DNA from: an uncultured Mycoplasmatota bacterium
GTDB lineage: Bacteria > Bacillota_I > Bacilli_A > RF39 > UBA660
Length of the DNA: 64,000 nucleotides
Direction of reading: 5' to 3'
Assembly (NCBI GenBank): GCA_900546275.1
Contig: URCH01000003.1
Location: 1 to 64,000 of the forward strand
Each line of letters begins with the position of its first letter. Within the stretch, counting starts at the first letter, position 1. Of this stretch, positions 1 to 6,801 are shown one piece after another. The notes under the pieces were generated by a model, which saw only the letters and a list, made by a program, of their open reading frames with translations, ran no database searches and was not told the DNA's origin. The translations under genes were made by a program, and so were the position numbers.

Positions 1-90
1 GCCGTGAGCAAGCGTTCCTTCTCTTATTTCTCTGGACAGAAGAGCCTTAAGCTTATCGTTCCCGACGAGCCTTTCAAAGATTAGCTGAAT
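1..90 (-). CDS. holB: Partial DNA polymerase III delta' (HolB)-like N-terminus, cut by the window edge
   Basis: Read on the minus strand this stretch is open and gives a HolB/DnaX-type clamp-loader N-terminus, with motifs FERLVGND, LKALLSREI and GTLAHG just where the ATP-binding domain should follow. The family loads the beta clamp during replication. Composition is odd: about 48% G+C and GC-ending codons, against about 20-25% next door. No ATG, GTG or TTG precedes the homology; the frame runs back to a TAA at 106-108, so the start is either ATT (88-90) or was lost at a join. The plus-strand frame over the same bases (stop at 82-84) also lacks stops, but it has no family resemblance I recognise. 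A chimeric contig end or transferred DNA are both possible. Confidence 0.5.
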   Translation of the reverse strand, partial: MQLIFERLVGNDKLKALLSREIREGTLAHG

Positions 91-108
91 TTCCCCTTCT
101 GAATTTTA

Positions 109-367
109 TAAATTTAATATAAATTATATATATTAGAATAATTATTTTAAGTTATTATTCAAATTACAAAGAAAAATAATTTATTTTATATAATGATTTA
201 AAAAGGCAAAAGAGAATATCAAAATTTGATAATATTAATATTTGTTATTTTAGATGATGATATTGACATTGAACTTGCTTTTAATTAAATTATTTAAACA
301 AAGTACTTGTTCCATAATAAAAAAAATGTTACAATTATAATGTACTAAAAAAAAGTACATAGTAATT
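109..367. other. AT-rich intergenic stretch
   Basis: No open frame with a ribosome binding site, no repeat and no RNA fold that I can support. A TATAAT at 336-341 is well placed as a -10 box for the tRNA gene, but no convincing -35 box stands 16-18 nt before it. Confidence 0.5.
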
Positions 368-444
368 GGCCTGTTGGTGAAGTGGCTTAACACATTGCCC
401 TCTCAAGGCAACATTCATGAGTTCGAATCTCGTACAGGTCACCA
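368..444 (+). tRNA. tRNA-Glu (anticodon CUC)
   Basis: A full cloverleaf can be folded. The acceptor stem is GGCCTGT with ACAGGTC, the D stem GTG/CAC, the anticodon stem TTGCC/GGCAA around loop CTCTCAA, then a five-base variable loop and a T arm with TTCGAAT. The encoded CCA is at 442-444. The loop reads anticodon CTC, for the GAG codon. The overall sequence closely resembles Bacillus tRNA-Glu, including the G2:U71 wobble. A CUC isoacceptor is unexpected in so AT-rich a genome, where UUC normally reads both Glu codons. Confidence 0.95.
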
Positions 445-455
445 ATTTGCGTATT

Positions 456-490
456 AACTCAAGGAATTATAAACTTTCCTTGAGTTTTAT
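456..490 (+). terminator. Intrinsic terminator after tRNA-Glu
   Basis: An 11-bp stem, AACTCAAGGAA with TTCCTTGAGTT, closes a short loop and is followed by a T-rich run. Confidence 0.85.
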
Positions 491-562
491 TTTAAAGAAA
501 TATTACATCTTGAAAAAAAAATAATATTTTGATAGAATTAAACATGTATTAGGAAGTGTAGT

Positions 563-2509
563 ATGAGTTTAAAAGAGAAAATTATTTTATACTTAAATAG
601 ACATAATTTATTATTATATATAATTATTTCAACTTTATATTTTGAATTTGTTTTTCATATTGCCTGTTTTAAAGGAATTACATTTATAAATACAGTAAAT
701 ATAATATTGTTTACATTACCAATTTGTTTACTTATATATTTATTATCTACTTTATTTAATAAAAAAATAAACAAGATAATTGTATTTATTTTTATAATTT
801 TTTTAACAATTTTATTTGCTTCACAATTTATATATTATAACTTATTTAAAGCAATATATGGTTTTAGTTCAATAAATCTTGTTAATCAAGTATTAGTAGT
901 ACTAGACAAAGTTGTAGATACTATCATTATAAATTGGTATATAATACTATTACTAATAATACCACTAATATTTTTAATAATATTTAATAAAAAATTAAAC
1001 TATGAAATTGATAAAAAAAATAATACATTCTGGTCATTATATTTTATAATAGGTTTTTATATAATAAGTTTACTTTCTATTAATATAAAAAAAGACGATA
1101 TATACTCAAACTATAATTTATACTTTAAAGTAAATCAACCCATTTTACTTACAAGTAACTTAGGTTTAACAACAAATATAGGAGTAGAACTATATAGAAC
1201 TGTTACAAATTTTAATGAAACAATAACATTAAAAGAACAATCAACTGTATTAAAAGATGATAAAACATACAATATAACAGAAATCAATTTTGATAAATTA
1301 AATGAAGAAACTACAGATGAAGACATCATAACACTAAATAATTTCTTTAAAAATAGACAACCAACAGAACAAAATGAATATACAGGAATATATAAAAATA
1401 AAAATTTGATATTTATTTTAGCCGAATCATTAGATAAAAGTATAATTTCTGCTGATTTAACACCCACACTATACAAACTAAAAACAGAGGGAATGCAATT
1501 TAATAATTATTACACACCTTTATTTCCAGGAAGTACAGGCGCTGGAGAATACATGACAGAATGGGGTTTAATAGCCGCAAATGTTGCTAAAAGTGATCAA
1601 TTATCTTATACAATTGGAAATTATAACCCATATCGATTAAATAATAGTCTTAAAAATTTAGGATATAAAACATTTGCTTATCATGATTATACAGGAGATT
1701 TTTATGACAGAGAAAAATATTTTCAAAATGATAATTATGATAATATAGGTTTTTGTCAGTCTGGAACAGTAAGTACATGCGATAACTTTAGAGGTAGCGA
1801 CCTTGAAATGATTCAAAATACTATTGATACCTATATAAATGAAGATAAATTTTTTACTTATTATGTTACTGTAAGTGGACATGGTAACTATAATTATAAT
1901 GATAATTCAATAGCTCAAAAGAATTATGAAGAAGTTTCTAACTTAGAATATTCTGATCAATTAAAAACCTATATAGCAGCAAACAAAGAATTAGATAAAG
2001 CATTAGAGTATTTAATTAATTCATTGGAAAAAGCTGGAAAATTAGATGATACTGTTATTGTCATTACACCAGACCACTATCCATATTATTTTGAAAATAA
2101 TGAATTAAACGAAATTGACACTGAAGATAGGAGCAATAAATTCTTAGTACATCATCAAAATTTAATAATATGGGATGCACAAAAACGTAATGTTCAAAAT
2201 GATAAATTTATATCAAATATTGATATATTACCAACCCTTTTAAATTTATTTGGAATTGAATTTGACTCAAGACTATTTATAGGAACAGATGCTTTTTCAA
2301 AAGAAGGTGGAATAGTTGCTTTAGCTGACTATAGCTGGGTAAATGAAAAAGGAACATATGATGCAACTAGTAAAAAATTTGTTGGAAATGGTCTAAGTAA
2401 ACTAGATATATCAAGTATAAATGCAAAAATTAATACATATTTTAATATATCAAATTTGATTCAAGAAAAAAAATACTATACATATTTATTTGATAATTTA
2501 AAAAAATAA
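563..2509 (+). CDS. LtaS-like lipoteichoic acid synthase / phosphoglycerol transferase
   Basis: A 648-residue membrane enzyme of the LtaS sulfatase superfamily, which moves glycerol-phosphate from phosphatidylglycerol onto a growing polymer outside the membrane. About five hydrophobic helices fill residues 10-175. The extracellular sulfatase-type domain follows: metal-binding AES near residue 288, the nucleophile Thr325 in GSTGAGE (aligned with GKTSDAE of LtaS), and the metal pair Asp504-His505 in TPDHY. Length matches LtaS (about 650). The ATG follows AGGAAGTG. It stands alone between the tRNA terminator and 6S RNA. Whether it makes lipoteichoic acid or modifies another glycan cannot be told from sequence. 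Confidence 0.85.
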   Translation: MSLKEKIILYLNRHNLLLYIIISTLYFEFVFHIACFKGITFINTVNIILFTLPICLLIYLLSTLFNKKINKIIVFIFIIFLTILFASQFIYYNLFKAIYGFSSINLVNQVLVVLDKVVDTIIINWYIILLLIIPLIFLIIFNKKLNYEIDKKNNTFWSLYFIIGFYIISLLSINIKKDDIYSNYNLYFKVNQPILLTSNLGLTTNIGVELYRTVTNFNETITLKEQSTVLKDDKTYNITEINFDKLNEETTDEDIITLNNFFKNRQPTEQNEYTGIYKNKNLIFILAESLDKSIISADLTPTLYKLKTEGMQFNNYYTPLFPGSTGAGEYMTEWGLIAANVAKSDQLSYTIGNYNPYRLNNSLKNLGYKTFAYHDYTGDFYDREKYFQNDNYDNIGFCQSGTVSTCDNFRGSDLEMIQNTIDTYINEDKFFTYYVTVSGHGNYNYNDNSIAQKNYEEVSNLEYSDQLKTYIAANKELDKALEYLINSLEKAGKLDDTVIVITPDHYPYYFENNELNEIDTEDRSNKFLVHHQNLIIWDAQKRNVQNDKFISNIDILPTLLNLFGIEFDSRLFIGTDAFSKEGGIVALADYSWVNEKGTYDATSKKFVGNGLSKLDISSINAKINTYFNISNLIQEKKYYTYLFDNLKK

Positions 2510-2520
2510 TCAATAAGTTA

Positions 2521-2549
2521 TAGACTGAACTTCATAAATATGATACAAT
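2521..2549 (+). promoter_or_regulatory. Sigma-A promoter of 6S RNA
   Basis: TAGACT (2521-2526), a 17-nt spacer and TACAAT (2544-2549). The predicted start near 2556 coincides with the base of the 6S closing stem. Confidence 0.6.
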
Positions 2550-2555
2550 AAAATT

Positions 2556-2728
2556 GTCCAAAGATAACAAAGTGTTTATAAAGAAAAACCTACAAAATAA
2601 ACGATATGGGAATCTAATTTATATGCGGTGTTGAAAGCCTTTTATTAGGAATCCTAAAACATATAATGTGATGCCCACCTGGGAGCCAGGGTTTGTCGTT
2701 TGAGACACTTATATCCTTGGGCTTTTTT
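2556..2728 (+). ncRNA. ssrS: 6S RNA
   Basis: A long imperfect rod-like RNA of about 173 nt that should bind the sigma-A RNA polymerase holoenzyme. The 5' and 3' ends pair: CCAAAGATA plus AAGTGT (2558-2576) with ACACTT plus ATATCCTTGG (2705-2720). A second helix forms from AAACGA with TCGTTT. The 3' part contains GCCCACCTGGGAGCCAGGGTT, which closely matches the conserved CACCTTGAACCAAGGGTT segment of E. coli 6S. An internal TTAGG/CCTAA hairpin lies in the opposite strand of the rod. The transcript ends in a T-run at 2723-2729. I identified it from structure and motif, not from a covariance search. Confidence 0.8.
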
Positions 2729-2788
2729 TATTGCTTAAAATTATCATTCATGTTATACTTATGTTGTAAAAAATAAGATGGTGATAAG

Positions 2789-3469
2789 ATGAATCAATTT
2801 GAAAGATTAGAATTATTAATAGGCAAAAACAACATAGATAAAATCCAAAACACAACTGTGCTTATTATAGGGCTAGGTGGAGTAGGAAGTTACGCAACAG
2901 AAGCTTTAATAAGATCTGGAATAAAAAAAATAATACTTGTAGATAACGATAAAATAGACATAACTAATTTAAATAGACAGTTAATGACTAATTATGAAAA
3001 TATTGGAAAATTTAAAACCGAAGAATTAAAAAAAAGAATACAATCTATTAATAAATTTATTGAAGTTGAATGTATTACAAAATTTATAGATAAAACAAAC
3101 ATAGATGAATTATTTAAAGAAAAAATAGACTATGTTATTGATGCATGTGACACTGTATCTACTAAAAAAGAAATCATAAAAAAATGTATTAAAAATAAAA
3201 TTAAATTTATTTCTTCAATGGGTGTTGGAAATAAATTAAATCCATCAAAACTAAAAATAGTAGATGTAAGAAAAACAAATTATGATCCTATCGCTAAAAT
3301 AATTAGAAAAATGGTAAAAGATGAAAAAATAAATGCTAAAATACCAGTAGTATATAGTGATGAAATTCCTATAAAAGTAAAAGAAAAAATTGGATCAACT
3401 TCTTTTGTACCTGCAACTTGTGGTTTACTATGTGCAAGTTATATTATAAATGATATTATAAAGGAATGA
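2789..3469 (+). CDS. tcdA: tRNA threonylcarbamoyladenosine dehydratase (TcdA/YrvM, ThiF family)
   Basis: A 226-residue E1-like ThiF-family protein. The N-terminal Rossmann motif GLGGVGSYATE (about residues 28-38) binds ATP. The signature VDNDKIDITNLNRQ (about 50-63) and the DACD segment near residue 119 are typical of TcdA, which cyclises t6A37 of tRNA. It is slightly shorter than E. coli TcdA (about 268). The start has GGTGATAAG just upstream. The next gene begins five bases after its TGA stop, so the two, and probably the small prepilin after them, form one transcript. Confidence 0.85.
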   Translation: MNQFERLELLIGKNNIDKIQNTTVLIIGLGGVGSYATEALIRSGIKKIILVDNDKIDITNLNRQLMTNYENIGKFKTEELKKRIQSINKFIEVECITKFIDKTNIDELFKEKIDYVIDACDTVSTKKEIIKKCIKNKIKFISSMGVGNKLNPSKLKIVDVRKTNYDPIAKIIRKMVKDEKINAKIPVVYSDEIPIKVKEKIGSTSFVPATCGLLCASYIINDIIKE

Positions 3470-3474
3470 TATAA

Positions 3475-4017
3475 GTGAAACAAGATTTATATAATATTGC
3501 TAAATGTGCAAGCGGAAATGTATTATTAATTGGTGTAGATGATTCAAAAATATATGATATAATCGATGAAAATGAAAGAATAACAATTTGTAATTCATTA
3601 TCTAACCATAAGCGTAAGCCAAAAAAAATGTATTGTGATAATTCTACAACCAAGAATTCTAAAATAATTAAAGTTAAAAAACTTAGAAAAGTATTCAAAA
3701 GAAAAAATGTAGATTTTATTATATGTAACATATCTGAAATAAAACAAAATATGAAATCATTTCTAAGTAATAGTGTATATATAAACAAAAACATGTTATA
3801 TATATATGGAAATATAAAAGATAATGATTTAGAGGAATTAGTAAAAAAATATAAAAGGTATTCTAAAGATGTAAAAGCCGAAATAAAAGATGAAGAATTT
3901 ATAATATATATAGATAATAAAAAAACCAAAACTAACTTCTTTAAAGATAAATTTTATTATATTGTAGATACTATTTCAAACATAAGAAATTTGATTGCTG
4001 ATATTTTAATGGGGTGA
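3475..4017 (+). CDS. Unknown protein, possibly a degenerate methyltransferase fold
   Basis: A 180-residue basic protein that I do not recognise. The start is GTG, with AAGGA about ten bases before it, inside the end of tcdA. The N-terminus (NVLLIGVDD, then a strand ending in ITICNSLS) and the middle (VDFIICNIS) are spaced like beta strands 1, 2 and 4 of a class I SAM-dependent methyltransferase, but no clear glycine-rich SAM loop or catalytic motif is present. It is sandwiched between tcdA and a prepilin gene, whose ribosome binding site overlaps this stop codon. Confidence is for the gene, not the function. Confidence 0.75.
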   Translation: MKQDLYNIAKCASGNVLLIGVDDSKIYDIIDENERITICNSLSNHKRKPKKMYCDNSTTKNSKIIKVKKLRKVFKRKNVDFIICNISEIKQNMKSFLSNSVYINKNMLYIYGNIKDNDLEELVKKYKRYSKDVKAEIKDEEFIIYIDNKKTKTNFFKDKFYYIVDTISNIRNLIADILMG

Positions 4018-4021
4018 AAAA

Positions 4022-4402
4022 ATGAATAAGAAAAATGGATTTACACTAATTGAACTAATTTGTACAATATTACTTTTATCAATAATTGTTTCACTTGTTA
4101 TAATCACAACTGTAAATATAATACAAAATAGTAAAGAAAGAGAAAATGCTGCATCAATGAAATTAATTGAAGTAGCAGCTAAAGATTATATCACACAAAA
4201 TGAAAACGATTTTCATATAAAAAATGGAGTAATATATTGTATAGATATACAAAAACTAATTGATGAAAATTTACTTGTTTCTAAAATAAAATATAATGGT
4301 GAAAAAATAAACGATAAAACAGTTAAAGTTGAATATAAGTCTAATACTTATTTTTATTCATTAGATGAAAAAGAAACTTGTAGATTAGATGAAACAAAAT
4401 AA
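4022..4402 (+). CDS. Small type IV prepilin-like protein
   Basis: A 126-residue class III signal-peptide protein. The leader MNKKNG is followed by FTLIELI, the canonical prepilin peptidase site with Glu at +5 of the mature protein, and a hydrophobic helix of about 20 residues. The C-terminal part is short, with two cysteines (YCID and ETCR) that could form a disulfide as in minor pilins. Its maturation enzyme is probably the PilD encoded at 40147-40920. The Shine-Dalgarno GGGGTGA overlaps the preceding stop codon, indicating translational coupling. It ends one base from the convergent ylbJ gene, with no visible terminator between. Confidence 0.85.
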   Translation: MNKKNGFTLIELICTILLLSIIVSLVIITTVNIIQNSKERENAASMKLIEVAAKDYITQNENDFHIKNGVIYCIDIQKLIDENLLVSKIKYNGEKINDKTVKVEYKSNTYFYSLDEKETCRLDETK

Positions 4403-5323
4403 TCATATGTTAATTAATAAAAATAAAATAGTAGAAGATATAAAAGCATGTAATATTCTTGCAAGCAAATAAATTTTATATTTCATATTCACACCTTTTA
4501 AAACACTTTTTACTTGTGCATGAATACATATGCCACCAAAAGATATAAAAAAGGTTGAAACTATCGCTTTTAAGTTAATATCAATGTTTGAACTACATAT
4601 ATATTTTATTCCTTGCGTCATTTCAATAATTCCATTTATAAAATATTGTAAGTTTTGATTAATACTTAAAATATCACTAATCATGCATGTTATTATTAAA
4701 AAGGTCGATATAATTCCAAGAAGCAAAAGTAATGTATCTATAGTTTTAAATAAAGAACTAGTTAAAGTTTCAATAAAATTATTAGATATATTACTTTGAA
4801 TTTTTATATTAGAGTCACTATAACTAGGATGATAATTCCTAAAAATTATTCCTATAATAAAATTACCAAGATAATGACTTATTAATATTAAAAATGCAAG
4901 TTTTTGATTTAAAAATATTCCTATTGTACCTAATATAAATAAGGAATTAGAAAAATGAGTAAACAATAATATTTTAGTAACATCATACTCATCAATTATA
5001 TTTTTATCAAACAGTTCTTTAGCATATTTAGAATTACTTGGAAAACCCGAAAACAAACTTAAAACAAAAATACATGCACATTCTTTTTTTATTTTAAAAA
5101 ATTTCATTAAAGGTGTAAATAATTTACTTGCTATTTCAACAAAACCATAATTAATTAATAAATCAGAAATAATGAAAAAAGGAAATAAAGTAGGAAACAC
5201 ATTGTTCTTCCACAAATCCATAGAAAATTTCATTGTTTCAACAACGCTTCTAGGATGTGTTAGTATATAAATAACAAAAAAAAATAAAATAACTATTACA
5301 ATATACCTAAATTTTTTCTTCAT
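4403..5323 (-). CDS. ylbJ: YlbJ-like sporulation integral membrane protein
   Basis: A 306-residue polytopic membrane protein of the nucleoside-recognition (GATE) family, with about eight hydrophobic segments. Motifs such as FPTLFPFFIISDLL and SLFSGFPSNSKYA match YlbJ, which is needed for spore cortex formation in Bacillus. Two ATGs are in frame; the one at 5323 is chosen because TAGGTG lies five bases before it, while the ATG at 5338 has no site. It diverges from the ylbL-like gene, a pair that also stands close together in Bacillus. Confidence 0.8.
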   Translation of the reverse strand: MKKKFRYIVIVILFFFVIYILTHPRSVVETMKFSMDLWKNNVFPTLFPFFIISDLLINYGFVEIASKLFTPLMKFFKIKKECACIFVLSLFSGFPSNSKYAKELFDKNIIDEYDVTKILLFTHFSNSLFILGTIGIFLNQKLAFLILISHYLGNFIIGIIFRNYHPSYSDSNIKIQSNISNNFIETLTSSLFKTIDTLLLLLGIISTFLIITCMISDILSINQNLQYFINGIIEMTQGIKYICSSNIDINLKAIVSTFFISFGGICIHAQVKSVLKGVNMKYKIYLLARILHAFISSTILFLLINI

Positions 5324-5368
5324 AAATACACCTACCATTTTATAAAATTAATTAGAAAGGAAAAAACT

Positions 5369-6376
5369 ATGATTAATAAAATATATGAAAAAATAAAACT
5401 ATTTATAAAACATAATATAAAATTTTTAATAACAATATTTTTACTTTTCTTTCTAACCTTTTTTAAATTACCATATTATATCGATGCACCAGGGGGACTT
5501 ATAAATGTTAATGATAAAATAAAAATAGAAAATTCGAATGAAATTAATGGTAGTATAAATTTAGCTTACGTTTCAGAACTAAAAGCAACTATTCCGGTAT
5601 ATTTATATGCACTCATAAATAAAGATTATGATATAGTTAAATTAGATGAAATTAAATATGATAATGAAACAGTAGAAGAAGCCTTATATAGAAATGATTT
5701 ATTATTAAAAGAATCAATTAATAATGCAACACTTGTAGCTTTTAAAAAAGCAGGAAAAACAGTTAATATAATAAATAATAAAATATATGTTACACATATA
5801 GAAGATAAAAATACAACTGATTTAAAAATAGGTGATCAAATAATAAAAATCGATAACACCCTAATATTTAATAAAGAACAATTATATAATATCTTATCTA
5901 ACTATAAAGAAAATGATGAAATAAAAATAACTGTTATAGATAACCAACAAGAATATATCAGAACAGCTAAAATGAAAAAACTAAATAATAGAATAGTTAT
6001 TGGAATATTAATATCAGAATTATATGATTTAAATACAGATCCTAACATACAATTTAATTTTGATAAATCAGAAACAGGACCATCTGGTGGACTTATGCTT
6101 TCACTTGCTATATATGATTATTTAACAAATGAAGATATTGCAAGAAACAGAAAAATTGTTGGAACAGGTACTATCGATAGCGATGGTAAAGTTGGAAGCA
6201 TTGGTGGAGTAAAATACAAATTAAAAGGTGCAGTAAAAAACAAAGCTGATATATTTATAGTTCCAGATGGTGAAAACTACGAAGAAGTTATAAAATTAGT
6301 TAATGAAAACAACTATAATATAAAAATAATTAAGGCAATAACACTAGATAATGTCATAGAAGAATTAAAAAAATAA
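5369..6376 (+). CDS. ylbL: YlbL-like membrane PDZ / Lon-type serine protease
   Basis: A 335-residue protein with one N-terminal membrane segment (about residues 15-35), a degenerate PDZ domain (about 140-215) and a C-terminal Lon (S16) protease domain without any ATPase. The catalytic dyad is visible: Ser239 in GPSGGLM and Lys282 in GGVKYKLKGA, 43 residues apart as in Lon. Such proteins cleave extracytoplasmic or membrane substrates; Bacillus YlbL has been linked to clearance of a division inhibitor after DNA damage. The start is preceded by AGAAAGGA. A bidirectional terminator follows directly. Confidence 0.85.
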   Translation: MINKIYEKIKLFIKHNIKFLITIFLLFFLTFFKLPYYIDAPGGLINVNDKIKIENSNEINGSINLAYVSELKATIPVYLYALINKDYDIVKLDEIKYDNETVEEALYRNDLLLKESINNATLVAFKKAGKTVNIINNKIYVTHIEDKNTTDLKIGDQIIKIDNTLIFNKEQLYNILSNYKENDEIKITVIDNQQEYIRTAKMKKLNNRIVIGILISELYDLNTDPNIQFNFDKSETGPSGGLMLSLAIYDYLTNEDIARNRKIVGTGTIDSDGKVGSIGGVKYKLKGAVKNKADIFIVPDGENYEEVIKLVNENNYNIKIIKAITLDNVIEELKK

Positions 6377-6410
6377 AAACTCTATAAGATGTTTCATCAA
6401 ATAGAGTTTT
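6377..6410. terminator. Bidirectional terminator between the ylbL-like gene and a membrane gene
   Basis: AAACTCTAT (6377-6385) pairs with ATAGAGTTT (6401-6409), with A and T runs on both sides that serve both convergent genes. Confidence 0.8.
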
Positions 6411-6679
6411 TATTTCATATTTTTTCCAACATAAAATACCAATCTTAATAAATCAACAATTAATAATATTCCAATTATATTTAGTAGAAAAAACAAGAAC
6501 ATATTTTTATTAAAATTACCTATACCATTAAAAAGGCATAACCCAATTAATACTAAATAAAATAATATACAACCAATAAAAATTCCATATCTTTTAGCTG
6601 GTTTAGTTTTTTTATTAGTAATAATTGATATAAGACCACCATCCATCATTGCTTGGGCCATATTATAAGAATTTTTCAT
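6410..6679 (-). CDS. Small membrane protein of unknown function
   Basis: An 89-residue protein with two strong hydrophobic helices (about residues 30-52 and 60-82) and a short cytoplasmic N-terminus containing AQAMMDGG. The start has a strong GGAGG seven bases upstream. I do not recognise the family. It is a single-gene unit, convergent with ylbL and divergent from mutS. Confidence 0.7.
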   Translation of the reverse strand: MKNSYNMAQAMMDGGLISIITNKKTKPAKRYGIFIGCILFYLVLIGLCLFNGIGNFNKNMFLFFLLNIIGILLIVDLLRLVFYVGKNMK

Positions 6680-6777
6680 ATCCTACCTCCAATAGATAGT
6701 ATATAAAAATAATCAAAAATTTTCAATACTTACTTTAAATATATAGGTAAAATAATAATGATAATTAAAATAATTTA

Positions 6778-6786
6778 TGGTATAAT
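6778..6786 (+). promoter_or_regulatory. Extended -10 promoter of mutS
   Basis: TGG followed by TATAAT (6781-6786). There is no good -35 box. Only 15 nt separate the -10 box from the ATG, so the leader would be about 9-10 nt. Confidence 0.5.
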
Positions 6787-6801
6787 TAGTTTGGTGATAA
6801 A

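Noticed and set aside
1..84. Plus-strand C-terminal reading frame ending at 82-84
   Set aside because: The minus-strand reading matches a clamp-loader N-terminus, whereas the plus-strand product has no recognisable family; both are stop-free because the piece is short and G+C-rich.
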